Below, one piece after another: positions 25,801 through 38,652 of a stretch of DNA of 64,000 bases (position 1 is the first letter of the stretch; each line of letters begins with the position of its first letter). The DNA is taken from the NCBI GenBank assembly GCA_907163375.1, contig CAJQUW010008688.1, positions 5,001-69,000 on the forward strand, given 5' to 3'. A program made the translations under genes and the position numbers. The notes under the pieces are model-generated. The model saw nothing but the letters and a program-made list of their open reading frames with translations. It was not told the DNA's origin and ran no database searches. The stretch is from Prostheceraeus crozeri. Its lineage: Eukaryota > Platyhelminthes > Polycladida > Euryleptidae.

Positions 25801-28800
25801 GATTGTATTTTTTTACCAATATTGGAGGCATTTTTGTGACAGGACTTGAAAAGTAGACAGGAATTTTAGTGTCCTAAGAATCCAGACTAAATTGAGGCCA
25901 TGAATTCTGATTATGAAGTATTGTTAAGTCTGATGTACTGCTCAGATGATGAGCTCATGTATTAAATACCTATCAACCTTCTTGAAACGTGCTTTTGTTG
26001 ATGACTTTCATTTTGGTTCACTCCCCATAATCAGTAAATGACATTCATATCAATGAAAACTGTCCACGGTTCTTCTTATTCCATTTCTCATTCAAAGAGA
26101 AGTCAATCATTAAAGATGACTCTTAGTACTACCTCAAGCATCGAGAAGAGAGTTAGAATTTCAGTAGGATACGAAGTGTGTCTGTCAGTTGTTCAAGTTC
26201 AGCGATGATGGAGGTTCTAACATGGAAAACATTCGCATCTTGACCCGAAAACCAGAAAGAACTTCCACCAAAAGTTGATGGATTCCACCAGATCAGGAAA
26301 GTCGACGACGAAGACGTCGAGCAGGTGAAGGTGATGTTTGGCAGAAGGCCGTCCAAGTCAACAAGACAAACTGCTCTTGAAAGTGGAATTGGCAGGCTCT
26401 CTTCATGAGTTTTTCTTCATATTTTACTAGTACCCAATCATGAAAACGAGCATTTAAAAGATTATGATATCATTTTGTTTATTACTCAAATTCTATTCGT
26501 GAATTGCATATTTTGGCAGTACTGTTTTATTAATGGGATTACATTCTTTCAAGCACAGTAAGGCCACCCGAAACAACGTGGATCGACACCTTGCACAACG
26601 ACATGAAGACCACTGGTGACCATCCCGACAAAGTTAATGACCGAGTGAAGTGGAGACAAAGAAGCATCGCAGCGGACCCCGCCATCCTGTAGGACAAAAA
26701 CCAAAGAAGGAGGAGAAGTACAGTATATCACAGTATGCCCTTGTGGTGCCTTATTATTATCATATTTTGGTGCCATTTATTACCTTATTAATTCATTTTG
26801 TTACTGAAGAATCTCATCTGCAAATATTTTGTTCACCATCATTAATGCTTCATCTGAATACCTTCTTACCATCTCAACCGTGTAAATGAAGCGTTTTGAA
26901 TTCTGAATAAGCAATGCAATGAGACTTCAATTTAAGCTTGAGATCTCATTTGATCATCTAATTACAAGCACCTACGTACGATTATCTGCACGGCACTTTT
27001 ATTTGTAGAGCTGCTTTTATTGTACAGATAGCTGTTGAGCATTTTTAAATCTCATACATTTCATTGAATATTTGTGAATATTATTGAATCAATATTTCAT
27101 TGAACTTGTGCATATTCTATGGAACCAACTGGTTCTATTTGAGAAATACCTCATACATTAGCAATATCAGTGCATTTATTGGAGTTGCCTCAATAAGTTA
27201 TAGTTTAACGCGGGAAAATGCTCATGAGATCATCAGACTGTCACGAGCCGACGGTTCTGGGTGTGTTACAACTCATGTATCATGTTTTGCCATATTTATC
27301 ATAATTTGTTACCATATAACTAATGAATTTGAAATGTTAATTTAAACGGTTTTTCAGAACACCTTTAACTATTGAATGTGTGTCCATTTCGCTGACGGTG
27401 ATGCAATATGTTTCAGTGTTGTCTATTTTATCGTGTACAATATCAAAATTAGTGGCACGGATTATACTATGTCTGTGTAAAACCTTCGTCGTGGCAAAAT
27501 ATTTCTTCGAACAAAAGCAACCATTCATCCGATAGATTTGAGAAAAATTGATATATTTATGTAGAAAGAATCAGGAGAAATCAGTCAATTGTAGAGGATG
27601 CTCATGGGAGAATTTCTAGTGACTGAAACAATCAAACAATATTCTTTATCGTAGAAGTGACGATACAAGCAACATCGCAAATCTTGCTTCGACATCTTTT
27701 GCTACAGCAAAACGCTTCAGTAGTTCATATGTAAGGCACATACATGTATGTATGTGTATGTGTAGCTTCATATGTAAGGGACACTTGTCAAAATTCCATT
27801 ATTACTGTTCTGTCTCTCCTGTATTGTGCTCAAATCTTATTCTGCAAGCTTTCACCGAGTCATGTCATTGCACATGATGTGTTACAACAAAGCATTTTAC
27901 TTCTACTACTTCCAAGCGCCGGAAATTTTAGAAAAAAAATTTAATTTCATAATTTATGCTAAATACTGCATGAACATGTTCTTTGGAATTCAAAAAAACT
28001 TTTGTTGATGCTTTGGAGGCATCATCATAATCATATAAATAATTTTAATTTTGAAAAATAGCTTTCCAACGTGATCTACTAACTTCCTTACTTCACTCAC
28101 AACTCGATCACTGATAACAAATTATCACACTGATAATATCACGAACAAGTTTTATGTGAATCATGCCTACATATGAAAATGAATCATCTCTCTAAAATGT
28201 CTCTCTAATGACCCATGTGTCTTCTTTACTATAACATCTATAGAAACAGTAGGGAAGGCACATAGGCATATTTCTATGGTCGTTGTCTGTACATTGATAT
28301 CAGGAGAAAGAAGGCATGCAGTTTATTGAAGAGCCATTTGACCTTGAAAAGCCAATCAGTATTCTTTTGTGGAAGCTACAGAGGACCGAACGGCTGCTAA
28401 GATAATGTATGGTAGAGATAGGAGCGAATGCAATGATAATAGTTTCTCAACCCGACTCAAGTCAAAGGTGGCGGTGAAAGGGTTAATCTGTAACTGTCTG
28501 TGAATTGGTCGGTGGTTGTGATGGGCAATCTTGCTTGAAAGATACGTGGAAGACAAACTCCGAAATTTTGTAATTTTCTAAAGCTGTTATTGTGAATATC
28601 TTATAGCAGATTTAGGTGATAACAAAATGGCTTGAGTGAACACTCAAGTCTTTGAAGATTTCATATTCCTGATGACGGATATCTCTGTACTTTAATAAGA
28701 AATTATGTAAACTAATATTTTGTATAATTATGGATGTATGCATGCAAATATGCATTTTGTGACATCGAATAATAAAAACAACGTCCTCGTTCCGCGTGAA

Positions 28801-28856
28801 TGCCGATCGTTGTTTAAAGTAACATTCAATTGAAAAATGGCCACGGCTAGTGATAT
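22861..28856. other. Gene-free stretch
   Basis: Six kb without a recognisable gene. Minor features are a G-tract of about 15 bases at 23762-23776, a short TATG/TGTA-rich run near 27740-27765, and CACTCAAG-type short repeats. None of the open frames here shows protein character. Confidence 0.45.
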
Positions 28857-30410
28857 ATGCAAGTTGATGATTTTCATCTTATGATGAAAGACTGGACAAA
28901 ATCTTCCATTTTTCTCTTGACACGCCTCTACTTCAACTTTGCTGGTACTCATGGTCAAATCTCAATGCCACTCTTTTCAGGAAGTCATGGGAATGTATCC
29001 TGTACACAGAATATCAGGGGAATTGATTTTGTCCCTCTTCCGACCGCTCATTACCAAGATAGAAAAAGTTGGCCTACCAATCGATGTACTTTCTTCAGAT
29101 GACCACTCAGCAAACAGAAGAATTTTTAGGCTTTTATCCGATGACGAAGAACTGCATTCAGCTGTCCAACAACCGTGTTACCAATCCAGACGCTTATTTA
29201 AATTATTGCTCCTACTCACAAAATAAAAATTGCCTACAACAACTTTCAAAGAGCGAAGAATTTCATCATATCCTCTGACCTTCCCTCCAATGGCAGTCGC
29301 GAAAATTTGTCTCATTTAACGATGTTGAATCAGTTTTCCATGAAGAAAGATGATTTTACAAACCCGCAAAATTGCCGTTTAAATTGTCCAAGAGAATTAT
29401 AGACCCAACAAGTGTTCAAAGGGTCAGTGGTCGATGAAACTACCATTCAGTGATTTAAATCATACGAATTTCATACCACAGAAATTTTTTAGGAAGATCA
29501 TGAGAAAGTATACAGACAGATATAACAAACGTTAAAAGCATGGTGAAAGGAAAACATAAGCGAAATGGGGCCCAAGATCCAATGACATCAATTAATGATT
29601 GGAAGATCAAATATGTGCAAGACTTAGTGGAATGTTGGAAACTTGAAGGCAATCTGGATTGAAAGGCTTTACAAAAGAAACATTTCTTGCTCTGCATCAT
29701 TCAATAAAAGCTTTGATTGAAATTTTTAAAAAAGTACTTTTAGAGTGCGGATTCAACTATGTGCTCTGCGGAAAAATCCAGTCGGAGCCACTAGAAAGAC
29801 GCTTCAGTTGGTACAGACAGGCATCAGGTGGCAACTACTTTATTTCTGTTAGAAACATCCTCATCACTGAAAGAAAATTTAAATCAATGGCGCTTTTAAA
29901 CCACAGCAGAATACTTCCAACTATTCTGAGAAACTCCCATGAGCCTGATCAAAGACACTTGAATGAACTGAAGAGACTGCAGCTGCAATTTTCGAAAAGC
30001 TTCCAAAACGTACATTTATTTCACCCCATGTCAAGACCTGAAAGATATATTCGAAATCGCTGGCTATATCAGCCCCTCAATAAGTCTATAAAATCGATGT
30101 GCTTCTTATACAGACTTGTTGATCGTCGATAAAAGTAGTGAAGACAATTTGAATGAAAGCTTTCACCTACCACCTGAAATGATGACTGCAAAATGCGATT
30201 TTTTAGAAGCATGAGCCGAGGAGGACTAACTGGACCGAGTAATTTCTGTCTGACTGCTTGTTGCAGAGCGTGGAGTTTGATAAATTATTTGAAAACAATG
30301 TTCAAAATTGAATTTCTTCGCTCTGATCAACACCTTGATTTGCTTCTTTCTCTGTATTCTAAGTGCATTGAAAATGATAACGAAGTGTGTATTTTTTCAA
30401 TGTTCTAGTG
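28857..30410 (+). pseudogene. P-element-type transposase, decayed
   Basis: A chain of plus-strand fragments in shifting frames keeps the order of a P-element/THAP9-like transposase. Near 29065 KVGLPIDVLSSDDHSANRR carries a catalytic-region Asp pair. Then come LSHLTMLNQFSMKKDDF and finally the best piece (29659-30132), with LECGFNYVLCGKIQSEPLE and RRFSWYRQASGGNYFISVR, the hallmark of the family. Several stops and at least three frame changes break it. The N-terminal THAP zinc finger is not seen. A P-type terminal repeat lies just downstream at 30502 but faces the wrong way to be this copy's right end. Confidence 0.75.
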
Positions 30411-30501
30411 GCCATGATGTTCTTGTTAATGTCTTGAAGCTTTCTTCAACTGCATGATCAAAAAATATATGAATGATGTTGATATTCGATTATAATAATG
30501 T

Positions 30502-30560
30502 CAGGGAATTATAGATTATACTTTTTGTTACGGGAAGAACAGCAACGTCACAAAATGAGT
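30502..30560 (+). repeat. P-type terminal repeat, solitary
   Basis: Begins CAGGGAATTATAGATTATA and continues to TTTGTTACGGGAAGAAC, matching over about 50 bases the right end of the element at 10723 in inverted orientation. It should be the left end of a copy running rightward, but no matching right end appears before 31 kb. It is probably a truncated copy. Confidence 0.6.
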
Positions 30561-31103
30561 CTCCTGCCAAACCTTGACAATGTGAGCCGGCTCGCGAAAG
30601 CTCGAACGTGTGCATGTTTTTTAAAATTAAACAATTTTACCAGCAAATAGACTTTTGGGGAGACGAAACAACCTGAAGGGAATTTCATAATGAAAGTTGT
30701 GTCGGAACCTCTCTGGTCAGAACTTATTCATTCTTTGTTGATTTTTTATGAAATCGTTAATTCGTACTTTCTGCTTTTGTTGACAATGAACGAAATGTTT
30801 AACATCTGCATGTTTATGGGTGCGCATGCGAATAAGTGAACATTATTGTGAACTCCCTCCCGAGGGATAACTCAGCTTCTGGAAATTTTGGAATACAGTG
30901 TCCGGCGGCTGCTTAATCCATTAACTGATGTAATACACCAGGTCAGTCTGATCCGTGTGTACATGTTTATCACTACATTTTCCAATCACCATGTCTAAAA
31001 TCAGTTTCTTAAATCTCATTTGTTCGGTAATATAGACGATGCTGAACTGATAGTTTAAAAGTAGCTTCTAAGTAATCAGCCTATCATACTGACTTGCTAC
31101 GTT

Positions 31104-31516
31104 GACGAGCGAGCATTTATATTTTCAAGCAACTCCGAACTCAGTATGGAGCACCTCCACAGCGGCACCAGAGCCCTGTCGATGCATCGTTTCTGACTGC
31201 AGATTCGACTTATTTCGACGTGACAAACCTCGGCCCCGGGAGTCAATCGTGGGTCGTTATCTTTAGAGGAATGCGCTACAGTAACGCCAATGAAACAGTC
31301 GGAGGAAGAAAAAAACTCATGGGCTTAGATGTATCACCGACTCGGCTACTAGACATAGAATGTCCCCTAATTAATTTCAGCTTCAAGTCTTCACAAGTCA
31401 AGTTCAGCTCACAGTGGAATTCAGCTTCAAATGTTTTAAAACGCGACACATCCAAGATCATCCGATGCTACAGTTCCAAGCTATATTTCATAAATGAATT
31501 GTTTCTTGGTGAGTAA
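31104..31516 (+). CDS. Unidentified open frame or possible exon
   Basis: A frame open from a TGA near 31102 to a TAA at 31514-31516, about 137 codons. It contains YFDVTNLGPGSQSWVVIF and RYSNANETVGG, which look protein-like, but I do not recognise a family. It ends in CTTG|GTGAGT, a good splice donor, just before the stop. Possible acceptors lie near 31122 and at the CTGACTGCAG near 31202. It could be a host exon, a remnant of an unknown element, or a chance frame. Confidence 0.3.
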
Positions 31517-31839
31517 CATTCACAGATAAGTTGGAATCGTGTGATTATCATTGCTCATGTAGCCTGCACCTGACTTTATTTGAGTGCAGTCATTGTCATT
31601 TTGATAAGGAAAATGAAGAATGATGGCGCATTTTTCGCATTGATGGTAATAATAGGAAGCGACCTAAATTTCAATTATTAGAATTTTGCCATAAAATTTG
31701 AAAAGTTGATGTCAGTATTTGAAACTGTTGTGACATACGTACAAAGGTACTCTTCCTACATTTTACTTTCTTCCATTACCAAATTATTTTCATTACCGAG
31801 GCAAGTTCACTGACGTCAACGTTTGCCAGCGTGAAGTCC

Positions 31840-32284
31840 CTATTGCATGCTAATCGAGGACGAAGTTAAACGCTCGATTCAACGTTCGCTTCACTTAGCT
31901 CTGCCCTGCGCGCGGTGACACACTCCTCACATATTGTCTTATAACATGGACGCGGCAAGGGGCAACGAAGGTGCGCTCGCCCGGAAGAGCAAGGAAGTCT
32001 ACGCGACCAATAGAGAAGTGTCCTACGCGAATCAAGTGAACATTAACTGTGACAGAATCACGAACTGTCAGTGTGATCCTGGAAGAACCTAAAGACTCTG
32101 ATTCACCACGTCATACGTGAAAGCTCAAATCGGTCCTCTTAAGGGCTACCTCTTGATTGCCTTTGAATAAGATCATAAAGTTGCAACATTCCTCTTTTTC
32201 ACTTCTCGACTATTTTGTTTGGGAATAAAACTAGCCTGTAACAGAAACACTTCAAAATGAGCTAAGAGACTGAAATCATCATGA
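31840..32284 (+). mobile_element. Penelope-like element A, 5' region
   Basis: Non-coding leader of Penelope-like element A. Its exact left boundary is not fixed. At 32098-32126 CTGATTC is followed by a small stem (ACG...CGT) and GAAAGCTC, the layout of a hammerhead ribozyme core, but with two mismatches in the CTGATGA box. The other end of the element shows a similar block at 60197-60230. Confidence 0.4.
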
Positions 32285-33371
32285 ATGAGTTCCGATCGAA
32301 ATCAATGGATCCGTTCCCTGAAAGTGCTCGTAGTGCCCTGCAGTGCCATCCAAGAAGCCAAGGCCAAGTGTGACTTCTACTTCTTCGAGCTACGTAAGGC
32401 CCGTCGCAACTTCAAAGGTTCTGTCCACTCCCCTGCCCTTCTTGACGGCGTTGAGGAAACTGTCCGCTTTCTTAGCAATAAGACGGTATCTACTCTCCGT
32501 TCCCGCCTTGAGTCTCAAGTCGTCCATTTGTGTGATACGATCACCTGGAGCAAATTCAATAAGAACAATGACGTAATAAATTATTCTTCGTATTCTCCCA
32601 TTAAGTATGAATGTGAAGTTCTTGGTTTCGGTTTAAAATTTGCTCTTCCCGCTAATCTAAGACATTTCCCACATTTTGTTCGTAATTTTGATATTTTGTA
32701 TAATGATTCCACTAGTAATGGATACTTGTCATCTGTCATTAGCTCCGTTTTTAATGATCTTTCCGCTCAGTCTGCTTTTCCCAGACGTTATCTTGACGCC
32801 CTTATTTCTCTTAAACAAAACAAGCGTATTAAAATTTCCCAGGCTGATAAAGGAGGTAACATAGTTCTTCTGGATACTGCTGATTATAGTGACAAACTTC
32901 TTAGCATTTTTATGATAATTCCAAAATGCAGTCTGATTTCAATCGTGGCCTTAAACTTCTTAGTGTAGCGTACCCGCAGTTTAAATCTTTCATCATGTCC
33001 TTCAAATCCATTTTGCCTTCCTTACCGTATGCGTATGGCCTTCCCAAGGTCCATAAGCCGAATTGTCCGTTGCGCCTTATAGTCTCTTTTGTCAATTCTC
33101 TCTCCTATCGTCTTGCTAAGAAACTCGCTTCTTTAATGACTCCTCTTTTAGGCAAATTTTCGCCTTCCCATCTCAAACACAGTGGTGACCTCCTTTCCAG
33201 GCTTAAGTCCCATTCATTGGATCCCTCGGATAGATTCATTTCTTTAGACGCTGTTTCTCTTTTTACGAACGTCCCACTAGAACCCACCTTAGAATTTCTC
33301 GCTCGTCGATTACCCTCTATTGACCATCAGCTTCCTATTCCTATTGCTTGCCTTTTGTCTTTGGCGTTTAC
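32285..33371 (+). pseudogene. Penelope-like element A, RT N-terminal part
   Basis: First part of a Penelope-like reverse transcriptase, the enzyme that copies the element into chromosomal breaks. The frame opens at the ATG at 32285 and carries the usual N-terminal region (RIKISQADKGGNIVLLD). It shifts frame near 32915 and continues with YGLPKVHKPNCPLRLIVS and RT motif A, FISLDAVSLFTNVPLE. It is cut at 33371 by piggyBac-2. The RT resumes at 52310 in the matching phase, with the target TTAA lying inside an AAA codon context. One frameshift on this side. Confidence 0.85.
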
Positions 33372-34153
33372 CCGCCAACGTTCGAATTTTCGAACATGTC
33401 TTTGAGCTGCATTCAGATGTAATACTACAGCATGTATTCGGTAAGGAATGATATTGATCATACTTCCTTGATCAAATGCTTCGATATATGAAGAATTTGG
33501 GTCGAAAATATATTCTGCAATACATCTGATGATTTTCTAAAATTTTATTATTTTTACATATTTTGCACTACTGTTATATTTATCACTAAAATACCACTGC
33601 GAGGAATTATATAGCCAATTGCTAATGCAAGATCAACATTTTGTCTTGGTATAACTTACGTATTACGTAAAAACATGAACTGACAAGCCATATTCGGCAA
33701 AATCGTACTTTTCGCTTTATGTTCGAAAATTCGAACGTTGGCGGCTTTAGGTGTCATAAATACACGAATTGAGCAAATTTGTCTATGTCGCTGGTAGTTG
33801 TTCCATTATAGCAAAGAAGCTGCAAACAACATATCTTTAGATAATAAAACGGATTTTATGATGTGTATGCATGATCATGCACACAGCTCATTCAGCCTGC
33901 TAAGTGCTAAGATATCGTGGTAAATTGAACAATGAGCTTGTATTCATCTCGTTTATTCGCTTAGGGCACGAGTTGTCAGTAACAACGTGATGTTATAGGC
34001 ATCAGTTCGTCAGTGCTGACTAATTGTTGATGTGAAAGGAGTGAAAAAAATCGACGCACGGTGTATTTGGACAGTTGATGTTCATGTGCATTTAGTGAGA
34101 AACAGTAATAATAACTTCAGTGAATTTCTATTTTCGAACATATTCATCAAAAC

Positions 34154-34288
34154 ATGCCACTGAGGTTTTTGACCATTGAGCAAGCAGCGTTAGCAATCCA
34201 AGAAGATGATGATGAGAGTCCTTGCGATATGCCGCCAGTTGTATTGTCAATAGAGCTTAATTATTATTATTATTATTATCATTACATG
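34154..34288 (+). pseudogene. piggyBac-2 transposase, N-terminal piece
   Basis: An ATG at 34154 opens MPLRFLTIEQAALAIQEDDD, with the acidic N-terminus typical of piggyBac transposases and similar in layout to the start of piggyBac-1 at 43663. The frame then enters an expanded (TTA)n run at 34260-34282 and stops. The rest of the protein starts at 48487 after a TTTTGCAG acceptor. A GTAAGA at 34308 is a possible donor, so this may have been a two-exon gene whose intron received the hAT and the pogo insertions. Confidence 0.6.
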
Positions 34289-34493
34289 TAGTCTGAAATA
34301 CATATGGTAAGATAAAACTCCTCTTCTACAGTAGACTGAAAAACTACAGAAATACTTGTATTCACTAGCGTCGCCACGGGGTGGGGGCAGTTGCCCCCCC
34401 CCAACCTTTGATAGCAGTACACGATGTCATCATTTCCCTTTCTGTTATTCATGGCTTCGCGGCGACAGCTATGTAGTCATTGCGTGAGCGTGT

Positions 34494-34871
34494 TTGTCGA
34501 GGTCGAGGTCGATCACTTCAAGCTACCTCTACCACATACACATGTTGTCCCAATGGCGTTTATTTAGGAACATGTCTACTACCAACTACAACAATTTTGC
34601 CTTCTTATACAATAGAGTGCCTTCACATTTCTCCCAGTTACGATATTTGTACCAGGTCCTGTTGACTTTGCCAGTAACAATAGCCTCTGTTGAAAGAGGA
34701 TTTTCACGGCTTGCCACAGTTAAAACTAAACTTAGGTCAACAATGGGGCAAGAGCGTTTAGAAGCTCTTCTTTTTGCAGCTGTGGAAAAAGACATTTTGA
34801 TCAATCTCAACGGTGCCACATTAGTTTCCCGTTTTGCTGGCAAATGTGATAGACGACTGAAATTAGGATAA
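34494..34871 (+). pseudogene. hAT transposase, C-terminal dimerisation fragment
   Basis: Carries the hAT C-terminal signature LPVTIASVERGFSRLATVKT followed by KLRSTMGQERLEALL. The glutamate in VERGFS is the position of the third catalytic residue in hAT transposases. The BED-type finger and the first two aspartates are missing, so only the last exon-like portion remains. Its sequence type is of the P52/ZMYM-like hAT branch rather than the Buster branch at 45522. Confidence 0.8.
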
Positions 34872-35047
34872 GATTTATCCTTCTGGTTACCATAAGTTGT
34901 ATGAGGTGGTTGAATGTAAATTGTTGATTTCCAAAGTAAAAAGTCTTATCTAGTTCAACTTAAAATGTTTTCTGGATTGTCAAAATGTGTAACTATTAAC
35001 TAATACAGTACAAACTTTATAAGGTTATATATAAGGTACATAGTAGG

Positions 35048-35049
<2 letters not shown>

Positions 35050-35089
<40 letters not shown>
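35050..35089. repeat. (TA)n microsatellite at 3' side of Penelope-like element B
   Basis: An uninterrupted AT/TA run of about 40 bases. A similar run (37041-37082) bounds the other end of the retroelement. That suggests insertion into a TA repeat or repeat tracts acquired at integration. Confidence 0.9.
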
Positions 35090-35090
<1 letters not shown>

Positions 35091-35247
35091 CATTTTGTTT
35101 AATCAGAGAAAAATAGCTTGTATTGGTACTCGGAGTTTCATGTATGTGGTCATACAATCATCAGCCAAATTAACATTGCAATCTACAGCTTTTGGTTAAT
35201 ATCACAGATAGCCTAAATAGTAGTCAGAAGTGTGCGGGACGTAAAAT

Positions 35248-37037
35248 TCACAGTCTGAAGTTAGCAAGCAAGTGCTTGTTTCTGTGCCGATACTTTGACA
35301 CCAGTTCACTTCTCCTGTTTAATAATTTGCCAGTCTGATCCGTCAGAATGAAATATTTTTCATAAAGACACAAATCACATTTTGATACACCAGGCTTGAA
35401 TGGCTTGCATCTCCTTCTTATTGACCATACTATTTTAGGATTTTTATTGCCTTCTTTTAATTTCCAATATTCTTTTGATAGTTCAGTTTCACTTTTGTAT
35501 TTCTCATGATTGAAAGATTTTTTGTGATTCGCAAATCTTAATTTGAAAGTTCCTTCACATATCTCGATGTATTTTCTGTCTTCATATTTGGAGTCGTCGC
35601 AGGAGATTGTTGCTTCATACACCATATTCTTTGTGAGACATTCGTTTCTCAGGGGGCATTGCTCTTTTTTAAGACAGTTACACATTTTATCATCATTTGA
35701 TTTCCCTTCTTTTTCCATTACTTTCTTGTTATGTCCATTAATAATTTGCTTCACGTTTGGCATGCAGCTGTAGCTCAATTTGATTGTATTGCGGTTGAAT
35801 ATCTTCCTGTACATGTGGTTTTTGTGAAAGTGCTTATCAATTAGAGTAAGAAATATCTGACCTATGTTTGTAGAAACACTCTTGCTATATGGAGGGTTAA
35901 ACCATGTAATCACTCTTTTCCGATTTTTCTTCTCTTGTTGACTTTTATTTTCAGTACTCTGATAGGTGAGCTTGTGCGCGTAACCATTATTGTGCAGCAT
36001 TTTCTGATAAAAATCAGCTGAGTCGTTGAATGTGCTCTCGTTTGATGATAACTCAGATAACCGCTTTTCTACAATTGTGGGTATTTGCTTAATAATACAC
36101 TGAGGATGATTGGACTTGGCGTTAATGTACAAAACATCTTGTTCTGGTTTCCGGAAAGGCTTGTACGTTCCATCATTAAGGTCTAAAGTGATGTCCAAGT
36201 AATTCACAATCTTGAGATTGCATGATATGTCCAAGTGGAGTCCATAATACTTGAAGATTTCGTGAAACCTCTTTCTAATTATGTCAGCTTGGCGTCCAGT
36301 GATGTTATTAAAGTAGGCCAAACCATCATCCCGATATAATCCAACCGAATTTGTATCGAATTCTTTGGATAATATATGCAACAAGAAAATTCCGACCAAT
36401 TCACAAATTTCTGCGCCGTCATAAGATCCCATTGATACATCGAACTTTTCATTTTCTTTCTTTACCCATGGCTCACCATTATTAAATAACAGCCATTTTC
36501 GAGCATGCTTGATAGTATTCAGCGATTGATGATCGATTTTGACAAAGTCAGCCGCAAACTTTAAGCACTGATCGAGTAGGTTTTCAGTTACAGATGGATA
36601 GAAATCTTTAATGTCAAATACCATGAATTTTCCCGATTGTTTATACTTCAAATCATTAAACCATGAAATAACGTCAGTCGTATTCATCCATTGTAAAACA
36701 GCAGTAGAAGCTCTCAACTTTGAATTGATATCAACCAAGATATGCTTGCTAATACGACCAACTTCGTTTTTCGACGGATTTATCAAGCGTGTCGAAGGAT
36801 TATTTGGGAAATTGTCCTTGTGATCCTTTAAGGTAATGAAACATTCGTTTTCTCCATAAACTTCCATTTTATTAGCAACATTGAAGGTGGTAGCAATGCG
36901 TTTCCCTTCCATTATGATATCATTTTGAATATTCAAACGAGCCTTCTTATATGATTTTGTTATAGAACCATGAAGAAGTTGCTTGTATTCCTCAGGAGGA
37001 ACCTTGTAAATATTTGAAGTCTTGTCAGCAGAAACAA

Positions 37038-37040
<3 letters not shown>
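35248..37040 (-). CDS. Penelope-like element B, RT plus GIY-YIG, 5'-truncated
   Basis: Open frame of about 597 codons after discounting the leading TA-repeat residues. The RT core shows GKFMVFDIKDFYPSVTENLL (motif A), EICELVGIFLL (motif B region) and VGLYRDDGLAYF (motif C with a YRDD box). Downstream are NYLDITLDLND, then a Cys-rich knuckle (CNCLKKEQCPLRNEC) and a GIY-YIG-like nuclease with KYIEICEGTFKLR. There are no internal stops. The N-terminus runs into (TA)n at 37041, so the true start is lost. Possibly a recent insertion, but truncated. It is a different lineage from element A, judged by the motif C residues. Confidence 0.82.
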
Positions 37041-37074
<34 letters not shown>

Positions 37075-37082
37075 CATATATA
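37041..37082. repeat. (TA)n microsatellite at 5' side of Penelope-like element B
   Basis: TA repeat with a CATACA interruption. On the minus strand it is translated as Tyr/Ile repeats ahead of the RT frame, so the methionines there are not real starts. Confidence 0.9.
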
Positions 37083-38652
37083 TCACGGTTTTTTTATTGT
37101 ATTATGTTATTATTATTAATTTATATTATTATATATAAGGGTTGAATAATTTGATATAACTATTTTCTGCGAATAAAAGTGCCTTTATGTTTTCATTACT
37201 ACACTTAGCTACTTGCCAATAGACCGACTGACGTTTTGATGAATATCCTTGCCCCCCCCCCAACCTGAGATTCCTAGCGACGCCAATACTTGTATTTATC
37301 ATTTATACGTAGACCTTTATATTCTACAGAAAACAAAAGCATGAAACATAATTTTTATATGGCCGTCGCCATCTGACCAACTCCTGCTGTGTGTCATGTA
37401 GGGGAGAGAAGTGAGAAATGGACCGGTAGGAGAAATTGACCCCCCTATCTAACTCAATAAATACAACTTGTTAATATTGTTTGAACGTAGTAAAAGAATC
37501 TTCATTATCTAAAGACATCACAGAAAATGTATAGTCAGCTGATAACACGTGGTTTCGATTTGTGGCATACTTTTAGATTTAGATTAAAAATAATCAAAAA
37601 CTTGTCATTCTGTTTATAGCGTCAAAAACTACTTAGATTAACAATCATAAATAAAGCTTCAGTTGATATTTACATCAATTTAGTAATATCTAAAATACTG
37701 TCAATAAATAGTTTTAGTATTTTATTTTTCTGATGCTACTGCCATCTGAATTTTTTTCTGCGAAAAAAATATGGTAGGGAGAAATGGACTGCAAGTGGTC
37801 CATTTCTCCCTTCTTGATTTCTCTTGGGTCCACTTCTCCCCACCAAATTTTCGTTTCTATAAATTTGCATTTTTCTATAAGAAGATGAATACATATGTAT
37901 GAATTGGGATTGTGTCGTAAATAATGACAATTATTAATCAGTATTTTGATACACAGACCTGATGGAAAATGTGTACAATTTCACCAATATTGAATATTTA
38001 AGCTATTAACTTGCTAACTGGGAAGATATTTTTCTTGTCTTATGATAAGTTTTAGGACAGTTTATACGAGAAGTTTCGAGTGTTAAAATTCTTCCTCTCT
38101 CCTTCTATTTCAGAATTATACTGGAAATTAAAACCATGGCTTTGAGTTTCTGTTAGCAACGGCTGTTGTATTGGTAATTGAACAATGAATATAACAATAT
38201 AACAGTCATGTAGCCTTGCTGACAAATTGCTATAACTAAGAAATGAAGCATCTGTCAGCGCCTATCACGTTGATTCATGTACCGTACTGTAGAAAACATA
38301 CCTGCTACTGTTAAGTTAATAACATCAATGTGATTGCATGTTTGTTTACAATATTTAATCTGATATTTCAGCAGCTGCTTTTCATTATTTCATCATGTTT
38401 TTATATATTTTTTTGGCGACAGAAAGTTTGATAGAGACTAAGACTATAAATGAACATTAAATACAGAAGATTTACAACATGGCTCCAGCCTCTTCTGCCT
38501 TTGATGCTCATGCGAGTTTTTACATTTGTGCTAGACTTTCTATCAGTTAAATCATTTGATTCAATGCTGTTACATTATCATGTACGATCCCACCTTATCA
38601 CTCGACTTTTACAAAGGTAATCAAATTTTGTTTTCATTTTTCAGATTCAAAT

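Larger units (their letters stand above)
34363..37288 (+). mobile_element. hAT-type element with 8-bp duplication CTTGTATT
   Basis: Flanked by CTTGTATT at 34355-34362 and 37289-37296; the match extends to 11 bases if ATA is counted. The ends read CACTAGCGTCGCC on the left and TATTGGCGTCGCT on the right (reverse complement), followed by C- or G-rich runs. It carries only the C-terminal end of a hAT transposase plus a Penelope-like element flanked by TA repeats. It lies in the presumed intron of piggyBac-2. Confidence 0.75.

Noticed and set aside
35248-37086. Taking the first methionine of the Penelope B frame as a real start
   Set aside because: The first residues are coded by the flanking TA repeat; the element is truncated there.
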